From an uncultured Latescibacterota bacterium (GTDB lineage Bacteria; Latescibacterota; UBA2968; UBA8231): a stretch of DNA of 64,000 bases. The notes below the pieces were generated by a model that searched no databases, had not been told where the DNA came from, and worked only from the letters and a program-made list of their open reading frames with translations. The stretch lies in NCBI GenBank assembly GCA_958295495.1, contig OY282352.1, positions 310,001-374,000 of the forward strand, written 5' to 3'. Position 1 is the first letter of the stretch; each line of letters opens with the position of its first letter. Below, one piece after another: positions 1 to 8,091 of this stretch. The position numbers and the translations under genes are program-made.

Positions 1-232
1 CGATAGCTGCGTCCACAGGCAGTGGAGGGACGAAGGCATTGCAGGCTTCGCGTGCGACCTCGACGATCACCGCGTCTCCCTCGCGCAGGGCCGCCCAAGT
101 CGCACAAATCTCGGCTTCGCCCATAGGCTCTAGACGCTCGTCGAGGTCTTGGGTGAGGTGCAATATCTGGCCGCGGAACGGCTCAATGCACTGCGAGAGC
201 ACTACGGTGCCCACCACCTTGGCTAACTTCAC
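1..232 (-). CDS. BMC-P (EutN/CcmL) microcompartment vertex protein, 3' end beyond window
   Basis: The first 77 residues of an EutN/CcmL-type protein, which forms pentamers capping the vertices of a bacterial microcompartment shell. It reads VKLAKVVGTVVLSQ at its N-terminus, the usual beta strand opening (K-x-VGTVV) of this roughly 90-residue family, and continues off the left edge. The start is a GTG at 232 that overlaps the TGA of the upstream vertex gene (GTGA), so the two are translationally coupled. It is the third of three consecutive vertex genes. Three BMC-P paralogues together are known from Planctomycetes-Verrucomicrobia-type fucose/rhamnose compartments. The shell hexamers and enzymes would have to lie to the left of this window. 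Confidence 0.8.
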   Translation of the reverse strand, partial: MKLAKVVGTVVLSQCIEPFRGQILHLTQDLDERLEPMGEAEICATWAALREGDAVIVEVAREACNAFVPPLPVDAAI

Positions 233-489
233 GCGGCGGCCCCTTCGTCGATAATTCCCACGATCACGCTCCTGCACGGCGGCCGCTCGGCTCTGGTCAC
301 CTCGGTCCCAGCAGCCCCCGACTGCACGACCAGCACTTTGCTGCCGATCCCCGCTTGGACCCCATCCACTGCCACCTGCAAAGCACCGCCCTCTTCGTCT
401 TCAGGGCGGACCACCATGATCTTCTGCCCGGCGAGCAAGGGGTGTTTGCTGCTGGCGACTACGTGGCCAATGACGCGGCAGACCCTCAT
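229..489 (-). CDS. BMC-P (EutN/CcmL) microcompartment vertex protein
   Basis: An 86-residue protein of the EutN/CcmL family, complete and of the usual length. It begins MRVCRVIGHVVASSKHPLL, followed by the GQKIMVVRP strand, a D-G-VQAG-G-x-KVLVVQ-G segment and a C-terminal SVIVGIID strand, all typical of pentameric shell-vertex proteins. ATG at 489 overlaps the stop of the preceding vertex gene (ATGA), and its own TGA overlaps the next GTG, giving a tightly coupled run. Family membership is clear; which compartment it serves cannot be told from this window. Confidence 0.88.
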   Translation of the reverse strand: MRVCRVIGHVVASSKHPLLAGQKIMVVRPEDEEGGALQVAVDGVQAGIGSKVLVVQSGAAGTEVTRAERPPCRSVIVGIIDEGAAA

Positions 490-788
490 GCGACGTGCTT
501 TTCTAGGGTGTGTCCAAACGCCTGTAGCGAATCCACGATGCCAACGATCAGCGCATCTACGGGTATTTGATCCATGCCCGGGGCCTGCCGCGCCGAGCTG
601 CCCTGCACGACGACGACGAGCTCCCCTTCGCCTGCTTGCACGGCGTCGATGCAGACGAGGTGCTTCTGGGTGCGCTGCAAGCCCTCGGGCGTGGCGGCGA
701 GGATCTCGACGATCAAGAGTTTCTCGCCCGCGAGGGCATCTACCTTGGCACTGGAGACCAGATGCCCTTTGACGAGGCCGAGTATCAC
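486..788 (-). CDS. BMC-P (EutN/CcmL) microcompartment vertex protein
   Basis: A 100-residue EutN/CcmL-type vertex protein starting at a GTG (VILGLVKGHLVSSAKVDAL). It has the conserved GEKLLIVEI, VCIDAVQAGEGELVVVVQGSSAR and ALIVGIVD segments; the Q-G-SSAR loop is common in this family. It is the first of three tandem vertex genes, and its GTG overlaps the TGA of ispH by four bases, so a housekeeping isoprenoid gene leads a shell-protein operon. The three vertex proteins differ clearly in sequence, so they are diverged paralogues rather than a recent duplication. Confidence 0.88.
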   Translation of the reverse strand: MILGLVKGHLVSSAKVDALAGEKLLIVEILAATPEGLQRTQKHLVCIDAVQAGEGELVVVVQGSSARQAPGMDQIPVDALIVGIVDSLQAFGHTLEKHVA

Positions 789-2041
789 GGGCTTTCCTCA
801 AAGAGCTGCAAGCTGCCGGCGTCGATTTCTTGCGCGCCGTACCCGTACAAGCCGGCGACCTTTTCCAACACTTGGTTCATGAGGATGTCCGGGCAGGACG
901 CGCCCGAGGTAATGATCAGCCGCACGGGCAAGGGGCGCGGTAGCCAGCCCTCGCTCTCGGTTATTTTTTTAGCGTGGACATCGAAATGGCGAATGCGCTG
1001 GTCTGATAAGATCTCGTCGCTGTTGGCGATGAGGAAGCTCGGCATGGATTGGAGGCACAGCTCGACTAAATGCGAGGTGTTCGAGCTGTTGTAACCGCCG
1101 ACGATCAGCGCCAAATCAGCACCGGAGCTTAGCAGCGTACGCGTGGCGTTCTGGTTTTGGTGGGTGGCGTAGCACAGGGTGTCGTTGGTGTCGGCGCAGT
1201 GGTAGTCGAGGTTTTCCTCGCCGTAGCGCTGGCGCATGGCGCGGCGCAAAATTGCGGCCACTTCCTGTGTTTCCTCGGCGAGCATGGTCGTCTGGTTGAC
1301 CACGGCCACCCGCTCTAGGTCCTTTTGTGGGTCGAAGCCTTCTGAGCTTTTGCCGGCAAAGGCGTGCTCGAAGTCGGCGAGCGGCAGCGCACCCGTGATG
1401 TACGCGGCCACCTTCTCGGCTTCGGCGGAGTCGAATACCACTAGGGTCTTGGTGTGTTCCTCGGTGTGCGAATGAGTCGCTTGGGTCTCTGCGTGGTTGT
1501 ACTTGCCGTGGATGATGATGGTATAGCCTTGGCGGCCTAGATCCTCGCCGCGCTTCCACACCTTGGACACAAAGGGGCAGGTGGTATCGTAGTTTTCCCG
1601 GTATTCCTCGGACTCGATGTCGATGCCGCTTTGGCGGAGCGATTCCTCGATCTGCACCGTGGTGCCGAAGGCCGGGATCAGCGCGATGTCGTCGCTGTTC
1701 AGGTCCTCCGCGGAGACTTGGCGGTCCCCCTCGGGGTCGTAGATAAAGCGGACGCCTTGCTTTTTGAGGTCGTTGTTGACCAAGGGGTTGTGGATGATCT
1801 CGCTGACGAGGTACGCGTTGCGGTCCGGGTTTTCCTTTAGGGCTGAAAAGGCCATGTGAATGGCCCGCTCGACCCCGAAGCAAAAGCCAAAGTGCCGGGG
1901 GATTAAGACCTGTAGCTGGCCGACTTTCAAGAGCGTTGGGCACAGCGAACGCTTGCCATTTTTCAGGCGGTAGTCCTTGACGCGCTGGATGATGGGGCCG
2001 GCGTAGTGATTGGGGACCCGGTCGAATTGTGGATACGCCAT
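785..2041 (-). CDS. ispH: 4-hydroxy-3-methylbut-2-enyl diphosphate reductase, plant/cyanobacterial-type
   Basis: Last enzyme of the MEP isoprenoid pathway: a 4Fe-4S cluster reduces HMBPP to IPP and DMAPP. Visible are the cluster cysteines in FGFCFGVERAIHMA, DTTCPFVSKVW and the later NDTLCYATHQ segment, the active-site EIIHNP and the substrate-binding GGYNSSNTSHLVEL. At 418 residues it is longer than the E. coli enzyme (about 315) and matches the long plant/cyanobacterial form, with HGKYNHAETQATHS and NQTTMLAEETQEV in place of the shorter core. ATG 2041 is chosen because GAGGAG lies 7 bases upstream; an in-frame upstream ATG at 2077 has no such site. The stop overlaps the first vertex gene. 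Confidence 0.93.
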   Translation of the reverse strand: MAYPQFDRVPNHYAGPIIQRVKDYRLKNGKRSLCPTLLKVGQLQVLIPRHFGFCFGVERAIHMAFSALKENPDRNAYLVSEIIHNPLVNNDLKKQGVRFIYDPEGDRQVSAEDLNSDDIALIPAFGTTVQIEESLRQSGIDIESEEYRENYDTTCPFVSKVWKRGEDLGRQGYTIIIHGKYNHAETQATHSHTEEHTKTLVVFDSAEAEKVAAYITGALPLADFEHAFAGKSSEGFDPQKDLERVAVVNQTTMLAEETQEVAAILRRAMRQRYGEENLDYHCADTNDTLCYATHQNQNATRTLLSSGADLALIVGGYNSSNTSHLVELCLQSMPSFLIANSDEILSDQRIRHFDVHAKKITESEGWLPRPLPVRLIITSGASCPDILMNQVLEKVAGLYGYGAQEIDAGSLQLFEESP

Positions 2042-2179
2042 GGGGAAGCTCCTCGTGGAATTGCCGTAGAAGTACATAGTACAGTGTCAGGTTAGACTGT
2101 CAATAGTGCGTCCTGCTAGGGGCCGAGCGATTGGTTATATTGCCCGGTGCTGAATTTACCTGTAAGGGAGTGTCAACCA

Positions 2180-3256
2180 ATGAAATTCGTCATTCGCGCC
2201 GGAGGGGTCGGTACGCGGTTGTGGCCCTATAGCCGCGCGCGCAAGCCCAAGCAGTTCCACTGCATGGCCGGCGAGCAAACCATGCTCCAAGACGCGGTCG
2301 CCCGCATCGGCACGATTGCCGCGCCAGCCGATGTGTACGTATCGACCGGGGGTCCGTTGCGGTCGCTGGTGAGCGAGCAGGTGCCAGCGCTGCGGCCCGA
2401 ACAGCTAATCGTCGAGCCAGCGCTGTGCAATACCGGGCCGGCCATCGGCTTGGAGTGTGCGCTGTTAGAGGCTCGCCATCCAGGCTGCACGGTCGCTAGC
2501 TTGGGATCGGACCACTACATAGGTCGGCCCGAGGAGTTCTGCCGCTTGTTGCAGGTCGCCGACCAAGCCCTAACCGACCGGCCCGACTACTTGCTCACGC
2601 TCGGAGTCAAGCCGACGCGCCCTGAGACTGGTTATGGCTACATCCGCCGCGGCCCCATGCTGGCATGGGTACACGGGACGCCGGTGTACGCAGTCGCCGA
2701 GTTTACTGAAAAGCCCGCCGCACAACAGGCCGCCGAATACGCAGCTAGCGGCCATTATTTGTGGAACAGCAACACGTTTGTCTGGAAGGCGGCGACCGTG
2801 CTGGAGCTTTTCGCCCGCTTTGAGCCGGAAATGTGCGCTGGATTGCGGCGCATCCAAGCCGCCGTTGGCACGCCAGAAGAGGAAGCGGTCATCGCCCGCG
2901 AGTATCCAAAACTCAAGCCGATTTCCATTGACCACGCCTTGGTCGAGCGCGCCCCCAAGGTGGCCACGCTAGAGGCGGATATCGACTGGGGCGATATCGG
3001 CTCTTGGGCGGCGCTGACGGACGTATTGCCGACGGACGCGGCGGGCAATTTGCTGTCGGGCGAGGTGGTGGCGTTGGACGCGGCCGGTTCGACGGTGTAC
3101 GGGCAGGCCGACAAAATCGTGCTGCTATTGGGAGTGGAGGACTTGGTGGTGGTGGATACTGAAGACGCGCTATTAGTGTGCGCGAAGGGGGCGGCTCAGC
3201 AGGTAAAGGACGCGGTGGATCATCTCAAAGAAAAGCAGTGCGAGAAATACCTCTAG
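2180..3256 (+). CDS. Mannose-1-phosphate guanylyltransferase
   Basis: Nucleotidyltransferase that makes GDP-mannose from mannose-1-phosphate and GTP, feeding mannosylated glycans and GDP-deoxysugars. The N-terminal signature is GGVGTRLWPYSRARKPKQF (residues about 7-25, normally LAGGxGTRLWP). Later come VAEFTEKP, YLWNSNTFVWK and DWGDIGSW, which form the sugar-phosphate and metal site of the GMP family. At 358 residues it is the short single-domain type without the isomerase half of AlgA/ManC. ATG 2180 has AGGGAG nine bases upstream; the open frame extends to 2147 but lacks a site there. The residue before the glycine loop (RAGG rather than LAGG) is slightly unusual. It converges on the PhyH gene with a two-base gap. 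Confidence 0.92.
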   Translation: MKFVIRAGGVGTRLWPYSRARKPKQFHCMAGEQTMLQDAVARIGTIAAPADVYVSTGGPLRSLVSEQVPALRPEQLIVEPALCNTGPAIGLECALLEARHPGCTVASLGSDHYIGRPEEFCRLLQVADQALTDRPDYLLTLGVKPTRPETGYGYIRRGPMLAWVHGTPVYAVAEFTEKPAAQQAAEYAASGHYLWNSNTFVWKAATVLELFARFEPEMCAGLRRIQAAVGTPEEEAVIAREYPKLKPISIDHALVERAPKVATLEADIDWGDIGSWAALTDVLPTDAAGNLLSGEVVALDAAGSTVYGQADKIVLLLGVEDLVVVDTEDALLVCAKGAAQQVKDAVDHLKEKQCEKYL

Positions 3257-3258
3257 GT

Positions 3259-4017
3259 TCACTCCGCGCCGAGGACGTAGCGGGCTAGCCGGGAGAGCCG
3301 CTGGGCGGTTGCCGGCCGCAAGTACTCGCGCTGGTTGGTCTGCTGCGGATGCTCGCGGGCGATAAAGGCGCAGTGCAGGGTGCGGCGGGGACTGCTGCTG
3401 AGGTTGCGATACGAGCTGTGCCAGAGGCTGCCATTGAACGCGGCGACCGAGCCAGCGCGGCCCGTCAGATGCACTTGCTCAGGGTGGTCGGCCAAGGGAT
3501 CGGCCACATAGTCGGCGACCTTGCCGGGTTTGTGGTGGCTGCTAGGGACGCAACGGGTCGCGCCGTTGGCTTGGGTGAAATCGTCGAGCATCCAGATGGA
3601 GTTGACGACGTGGTACGGCCCGCCGGGCACGGTGGGCTGCCCCCAATCCGCGTGCAGGGCCTGTAAGCCGCTGCCGGGCAGTGGATCGTGCCCGTTGAGC
3701 GAGTGCAGCTTAAACGGCCGCTGCAAGACGTGGAAGACCGCCATCAGTAGCGCCGGCTGTAAGTACACGGCGTCGAAGACCGTCCCCTTGTTGACCAAAT
3801 CGGCGAGGCGGCGTACGCCCTTCATTTGGGCTACCTCAGCACCGGCTTTGTCGCCCTCGCGGGCAAAAATCGCGTCAAAAGCACGGCGCAACTCAGCCAG
3901 CCAGTCGGGCGCGATGACTTCTTCCAAGATGGTGAAGCCGTTGGTGTCCAGCTCGCTGTATTGAGCGGGCGTCAGCGGTTGGGGGACGAATCCCCGTTGC
4001 AACAATTCGCTGTCCAA
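3259..4017 (-). CDS. Phytanoyl-CoA dioxygenase (PhyH) family oxygenase
   Basis: A 252-residue Fe(II)/2-oxoglutarate-dependent oxygenase of the PhyH family. The iron-binding H-x-D is in LQALHADWG and the distal histidine in NGSLWHSSYRN, with the 2OG-binding arginine expected in the following SSSPRRTLH. The N-terminal YSELDTNGFTILEEVI is the typical opening. Substrates in this family are diverse and the gene alone does not reveal one. The start is a TTG at 4017 with GAGGGA upstream, just after the stop of the aminotransferase gene, so it is probably the last gene of that minus-strand operon. Confidence 0.85.
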   Translation of the reverse strand: MDSELLQRGFVPQPLTPAQYSELDTNGFTILEEVIAPDWLAELRRAFDAIFAREGDKAGAEVAQMKGVRRLADLVNKGTVFDAVYLQPALLMAVFHVLQRPFKLHSLNGHDPLPGSGLQALHADWGQPTVPGGPYHVVNSIWMLDDFTQANGATRCVPSSHHKPGKVADYVADPLADHPEQVHLTGRAGSVAAFNGSLWHSSYRNLSSSPRRTLHCAFIAREHPQQTNQREYLRPATAQRLSRLARYVLGAE

Positions 4018-4034
4018 AACGGATTTTCCCTCGC

Positions 4035-5198
4035 TTAGCTACCGACTTGTTGCGCGAATTCGCAAAGGGCGGTCACGCCGCGGCGGATGTGCTCTTCCGA
4101 GGCGGCGATGGAGATGCGCACGTGGTCGCGGCACATCTGGCCGAAGGTGCTGCCCGGAGCCACGGCCACGCGCTTTTCTTTTAGCAGCCGGACGGCGAAT
4201 TCGCCGGAGTCCATGCCGGCCGCGGAGATGTCGATCATCAGGTAGATGGCGCCGCCCGGGGTGTAGCGGTACAAGTCGTATTCTCTCAGGATATCGAGGG
4301 CGATGTCGCGGCGGCGCGCATAGGCGCGGCACATGGCGGCCACGTCGGCTTGCGGGCCGTCGAGCGCGTCGGCCGAGGCCAACTGCGAAAAGCCCGTGCC
4401 GCACGATACGAAAGGCTCTTGCAGCTTGGCGGCCAGTTCAATGTACTCGGGATTGGCGCGGGTAAAGCCCACTCGGTAGCCGGTCATGGCATAGCTTTTG
4501 GACATGCCAGAGACGACGATAGCGCGTCCGTCGGCGTCGTGTGGCAGTGCGCTCTGATGCGGTTGGTCGAAGACGAGCTGACCGTAGATTTCGTCGGAGA
4601 GTACCCACAAGTTGTGGCGTTGGGCCAAGTCCATGAACTGGCGCATTAGGCTCTCGTCGTACACTTGGCCGGTGGGGTTGGAGGGCGTGCAGAGGAGCAG
4701 GAGCTTGGTGCGGGGGCTGACTAGGCGGTCGAGCTCGTCGAGGTCGGGCAGAAAGCGGTTTTCCGCCCGCAGATTATAAAAGACGGGTTGGCCGTGGGCG
4801 ATGGAGACGGCCATCTCGTAGTTGGGCCAGCCTGGGTCGGGCAACAGGACCTCGTCGCCCGGTTCGAGCAGGGCGAGGAAAGCGGTCGCCACACTCATGA
4901 CCGCGCCGGGGGTGGCGAGGATGTTTTCGCTGGTGGTCGGTACGCCGGTGCAGCGCTCAAAGTGGCGAGCTGCGGCCGCGCGCAACGCATCGACTCCGGC
5001 GTTGGGCACGTAGCGGGTGTGGCCGGCGCGCACGTAGCGGCAGGTGGCTTCGACGATGGGCGCTGGCGTAGCAAAATCGGGTTGCCCGACTTCGAGGTGG
5101 ATGACCTCGCCCGTCTTCTCGACGTCCCAAGCCAAGTCCATGATCTCGCGGATGCCCGAGCGGGGAATGGACGCGGGGATACGGGCGAAGGGCTTCAT
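4035..5198 (-). CDS. Class I/II PLP-dependent aminotransferase
   Basis: Fold type I aminotransferase of the aspartate-aminotransferase superfamily, 387 residues. The PLP lysine is in SGMSKSYAMTGYRVGF, preceded by CTPSNPTGQVYD and LSDEIYGQLVFD, with the carboxylate-binding arginine in HVRISIA near the C-terminus. Start ATG 5198 overlaps the TGA of the aspartate-dehydrogenase-like gene (ATGA), so the two are coupled. The pair suggests interconversion of an amino acid and its oxo acid by linked dehydrogenase and transaminase steps, but the substrate cannot be read from sequence. Confidence 0.88.
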   Translation of the reverse strand: MKPFARIPASIPRSGIREIMDLAWDVEKTGEVIHLEVGQPDFATPAPIVEATCRYVRAGHTRYVPNAGVDALRAAAARHFERCTGVPTTSENILATPGAVMSVATAFLALLEPGDEVLLPDPGWPNYEMAVSIAHGQPVFYNLRAENRFLPDLDELDRLVSPRTKLLLLCTPSNPTGQVYDESLMRQFMDLAQRHNLWVLSDEIYGQLVFDQPHQSALPHDADGRAIVVSGMSKSYAMTGYRVGFTRANPEYIELAAKLQEPFVSCGTGFSQLASADALDGPQADVAAMCRAYARRRDIALDILREYDLYRYTPGGAIYLMIDISAAGMDSGEFAVRLLKEKRVAVAPGSTFGQMCRDHVRISIAASEEHIRRGVTALCEFAQQVGS

Positions 5199-5992
5199 CG
5201 GATGTGGATGCCCGGGCCGGTCGCGCCAATCATCTGCACGGTGTTGTAGATGGAGACCGGCGTCGAGGCGCCGGTGACTCCGGTGATTCCCTCGCTGCGT
5301 GCGACCTTGAGGTCGAGGCCCGGGCCTTGGGCGTGGATTTCGACGACGGCTTCGCTCCACTTAGGGCTTACCAGCAGCAGCGAGTGCGTGCGGTCGAAGC
5401 CGATGCCGGCGTATGCGATGGCCGCGTGGGTGTTGACGTTGCGCGGGAAGAGCGGGCAGATGCCGCGCGTCGGGCCGTCGTAGAGGACCGTTTCTTCTTT
5501 GATGTCGTCGGGATTGAGGCCAGCGGCTGCGCAATCGACGTTGTGCGGAGGCTTCTTCATCACCACATCGACCGACTCCCACACGTCGCGGTTTTCCAAC
5601 AGCGCGTCCATGCCGACCACGCCTCCGTGCGGGACGAAGGCGCGGGTGCCGGCGCGGCGGGTCGTCTCCTCAATGAAGGCTTCGACGGCTGGGTCGGCGA
5701 GGGCGGTCACCGAGATGAACATGTAGTTGGTTTTTTCGAGGATCGTCTGTCCCCACTCGCGGGTGACGGCTGGGTGAGCCATCTCGACGACGAGGTCGGG
5801 CTGCCGCGACTCAAAGTTGCCCAAATCCGCTAGACAGAGGTCGGCGGGGAGGTCTTGGAGGGCAGCGGCTATTTGATCGTGGACAAAGACGACCTCCATG
5901 CCGTTGTCTGCGTCCGCGTCTATCATCTTGTGGACAGCTTGGCCGATCTGGCCGTAGCCGATCAGGCCGATGCGGGTCAGTTTTTGGCGCAT
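5195..5992 (-). CDS. Aspartate dehydrogenase-like (NadX/DUF108 family) protein
   Basis: A 265-residue NAD(P)-dependent dehydrogenase. The N-terminal Rossmann motif is RIGLIGYGQIGQAV. The middle has DLVVEMAHPAVTREWG and the C-terminal domain has FVPHGGVVGMDALLENRD, matching the SGA-x-x-G-L/M-DAL signature of aspartate dehydrogenases (NadX). Aspartate dehydrogenase makes iminoaspartate for NAD synthesis or oxidises aspartate. Start ATG 5992 follows a stretch without coding signal. Pairing with an aminotransferase rather than nadA/nadC makes a catabolic or non-aspartate role possible. Confidence 0.75.
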   Translation of the reverse strand: MRQKLTRIGLIGYGQIGQAVHKMIDADADNGMEVVFVHDQIAAALQDLPADLCLADLGNFESRQPDLVVEMAHPAVTREWGQTILEKTNYMFISVTALADPAVEAFIEETTRRAGTRAFVPHGGVVGMDALLENRDVWESVDVVMKKPPHNVDCAAAGLNPDDIKEETVLYDGPTRGICPLFPRNVNTHAAIAYAGIGFDRTHSLLLVSPKWSEAVVEIHAQGPGLDLKVARSEGITGVTGASTPVSIYNTVQMIGATGPGIHIR

Positions 5993-6094
5993 GGTCTGGC
6001 TCCTCAAAACGGGGTAAAATCGGAAGTAGCGAATATATGCACTCGCCAAGGATATGGCGAACAAAGGCCGCGTTTTGGCTGGAGAGAAGATGTT

Positions 6095-6136
6095 CCCGCC
6101 GCAGCGTTCAGAAGCGCAGCGTGGCGACGGCGGACA
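6095..6136. repeat. 42-bp direct repeat, copy 1 (downstream of hicB)
   Basis: This 42-base sequence is identical to 6955-6996. It begins CCCGCCGCAGCG and ends GACGGCGGACA, so short CCGCCG/CGGCGG arms face each other near the ends. The two copies are in the same orientation and bracket the hicAB pair. It lies in the 259-base stretch 5993-6251, where I see no gene. Confidence 0.85.
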
Positions 6137-6251
6137 CGTGTCTTTTGGGGTTGGGTCCCAGACCGACGGAGAAACGGCGGGCGTCAGGCTAGGGCGTACC
6201 TGCCTCGTCGCGGGCATCCCAGACGACGGGGAACTGCAAGGAGTATGATGG

Positions 6252-6680
6252 TCAAGCGGCCCTGTCGCCGATCACGAGGCTGCGGCCAAGTGCGCGGAGG
6301 GCGGCTTCCACGCTGCCAATATGAGACCGATGATTGGGATTGCACAGCTTGCACACATAGCTTGCGCCCATGCCTAGCTTGGCGGCAAGTTCGACCTTGG
6401 TGACGCCTTGAATCCGCATAGCTGTATAGAGCGCTAGCTTGGCGGCGAGGAGTGGCGGGACCGCTACCATTTGCTGCCCAAGACCAGCGGCACTCGGGAC
6501 CGGAATGTCCTCGCAGTTGCTGGCGTATGCGCTTAGTGCGACAACCAAGGCGTCCTCGGCCATTTCCAAAGCTTCGGCTTGGTTGTCGCCACACGTCAAG
6601 GCTGCGGGAACATCTGGAAAGAAGACGGAAAACCCGCCTTCTTCCTCGGGCGTCAATACACAGGGGTAAATATAATGCAT
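6252..6680 (-). CDS. hicB: HicB family antitoxin
   Basis: Antitoxin of a type II HicAB module, 142 residues. The N-terminal HicB fold reads MHYIYPCVLTPEEEGGFSV, then FPDVPAALTCGDNQAEALEMAEDAL. The C-terminal part has a helix-turn-helix (VTKVELAAKLGMGASYVCKL), which would bind the operon's own promoter. It neutralises HicA, an RNA-cleaving toxin. The gene starts at 6680, sharing one base with the hicA stop (TGATG), so toxin precedes antitoxin, the usual order. The conserved core ends about 20 residues before the stop. Confidence 0.88.
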   Translation of the reverse strand: MHYIYPCVLTPEEEGGFSVFFPDVPAALTCGDNQAEALEMAEDALVVALSAYASNCEDIPVPSAAGLGQQMVAVPPLLAAKLALYTAMRIQGVTKVELAAKLGMGASYVCKLCNPNHRSHIGSVEAALRALGRSLVIGDRAA

Positions 6681-6886
6681 CAGAAATCCTCCTTAGGGAT
6701 ACCGAGTTGTTTCAGCATAGCGCGAAAGGTTCCCGGCTTCAACTCGCCGCGCTGTACGACGGTACGACGGTTTCCAAGGTAGATCATCCCATGGCTACCC
6801 TTGCCGTGGCTGCTATCGAAACGGTATTCCCGACCAGTTTTCCTCGCGTAACGCTTGACTTGCCGGATGAATTCCGTTCCGTTCAT
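6680..6886 (-). CDS. hicA: HicA family mRNA interferase toxin
   Basis: Small double-stranded-RNA-binding-fold toxin that cleaves mRNA. The 68-residue form begins MNGTEFIRQVKRYARKTG; the catalytic histidine is expected in DSSHGKGSHGMIYLG, and the end LKPGTFRAMLKQLGIPKEDF is the typical HicA tail. The frame is open further upstream to 6934, but the ATG at 6886 matches the family start. It is coupled to hicB. Confidence 0.88.
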   Translation of the reverse strand: MNGTEFIRQVKRYARKTGREYRFDSSHGKGSHGMIYLGNRRTVVQRGELKPGTFRAMLKQLGIPKEDF

Positions 6887-6954
6887 GGCAAAAATATACA
6901 CCAAAACGGGCGATTTGTTGGACGATTTCAACAAAAAGCGGAAGCGGGCCTTCC

Positions 6955-6996
6955 CCCGCCGCAGCGTTCAGAAGCGCAGCGTGGCGACGGCGGACA
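6955..6996. repeat. 42-bp direct repeat, copy 2 (upstream of hicA)
   Basis: Identical over 42 bases to 6095-6136 and in the same orientation. It lies between the hicA start and the end of the downstream dehydrogenase gene at 7006, where the hicAB promoter should be. Recombination between the two copies would delete the toxin-antitoxin module. Confidence 0.85.
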
Positions 6997-7005
6997 AGCG
7001 GCCCC

Positions 7006-8022
7006 TCAATCCCGCCAATCGACGACCACCCCGACGATATCCCCATCCCGCTCCCGCTTAATGCGCTCGTACATCGCCGGCATCTGGGCGCACCCTATCC
7101 GATGGGTAATGCAGTGTTCCCACTTGAGCACTCCCATCGCCATGTTTTTGATCACAGCGCGGCGGCAGGGCTGCCAGCCGTCGTCGCAGGGAAAAAACAT
7201 CTGTAGCCGCTTGCCGTGCGGCGTAGGGAAGTTTAGGGCGACCGGCTCGTCCCCGTAGTGGCCCTGCCAGACGAAAGACCCAAATCGCCGACAGAGAGCA
7301 ATCGCCGGATCGATGCACTGCGGATGCCCGGTACACTCGAATACCACATCGGCACCTTCGGACGCGACCTCCCGTACTACAGCGGCCACGTCCTGCTCTT
7401 TGCCATTGATTGCATAATCCGCTCCCAACGCCTTGGCGACTGCCAGCGGTTTTTCGTCAATATCCACCGCCACCACCATGCACCCCCGCTGAGCACAAGC
7501 CGCCACCACCCCTAAGCCAATCATCCCCACCCCGTGTACCACCACCGTATCTCCCATCCGCGGATTGGCCATATCGACGCCATAGAGCCCCACTGCCGGC
7601 ATCACAAATAAACTCGCCACATCCATTCCCGCCCCGGGCACCATCTTCGCCACGCCATGCGTGGTATTGGGCCGAGTCACGACGCGACTGCAATGCCCGC
7701 CGGAAATGCACCCGACCTCCGTCCCGTCGGCCAGCCTCATCGCGTCATTGCCGCGAAAGTACACTTCGTCGCCGACCGCAAAATTGCCGACAGCGGCCCC
7801 GACGGCTTCTATGGTGCCCGTGCCCTGATAGCCGGTACACAACGGAAAGGGGTTGTGGTCCATCTTGCTGATCTTGCCGCTGATCAGTCCGAACTCGGTG
7901 CCGATACTGACCCCGGTGAAATGTGTGCGGATCGCGACTTGGTCGGGGGCGGGATCGTTCAGTACGACCGCAGTCAGCGCGAAACTTTGCTGTTCGTCGC
8001 AGATGAGCGCTTTGGCATCCAT
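7006..8022 (-). CDS. Medium-chain dehydrogenase/reductase without the usual zinc cysteines
   Basis: A 338-residue MDR-superfamily protein. The GroES-like N-terminal half contains GVSIGTEFGLISGK where zinc alcohol dehydrogenases have C-G-S/T-D, so the catalytic cysteine is absent. The four-cysteine structural zinc lobe is also missing. The Rossmann half has VVHGVGMIGLGVVAACAQRG and VVAVDIDEKPLAVAKALGAD, then VVFECTGHP. The SIGTE motif is shared with BchC-like and related sugar/cyclitol dehydrogenases, so an NAD(P)-dependent polyol or hydroxy-acid dehydrogenase is likely. It has no obvious operon partner. Confidence 0.8.
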   Translation of the reverse strand: MDAKALICDEQQSFALTAVVLNDPAPDQVAIRTHFTGVSIGTEFGLISGKISKMDHNPFPLCTGYQGTGTIEAVGAAVGNFAVGDEVYFRGNDAMRLADGTEVGCISGGHCSRVVTRPNTTHGVAKMVPGAGMDVASLFVMPAVGLYGVDMANPRMGDTVVVHGVGMIGLGVVAACAQRGCMVVAVDIDEKPLAVAKALGADYAINGKEQDVAAVVREVASEGADVVFECTGHPQCIDPAIALCRRFGSFVWQGHYGDEPVALNFPTPHGKRLQMFFPCDDGWQPCRRAVIKNMAMGVLKWEHCITHRIGCAQMPAMYERIKRERDGDIVGVVVDWRD

Positions 8023-8091
8023 GAAAAATCCTTTCGGGTGTTTTGTAGAAGGGCATAAAATAGTCGATTTGGACTTGGTAGCGCGTAGTGC

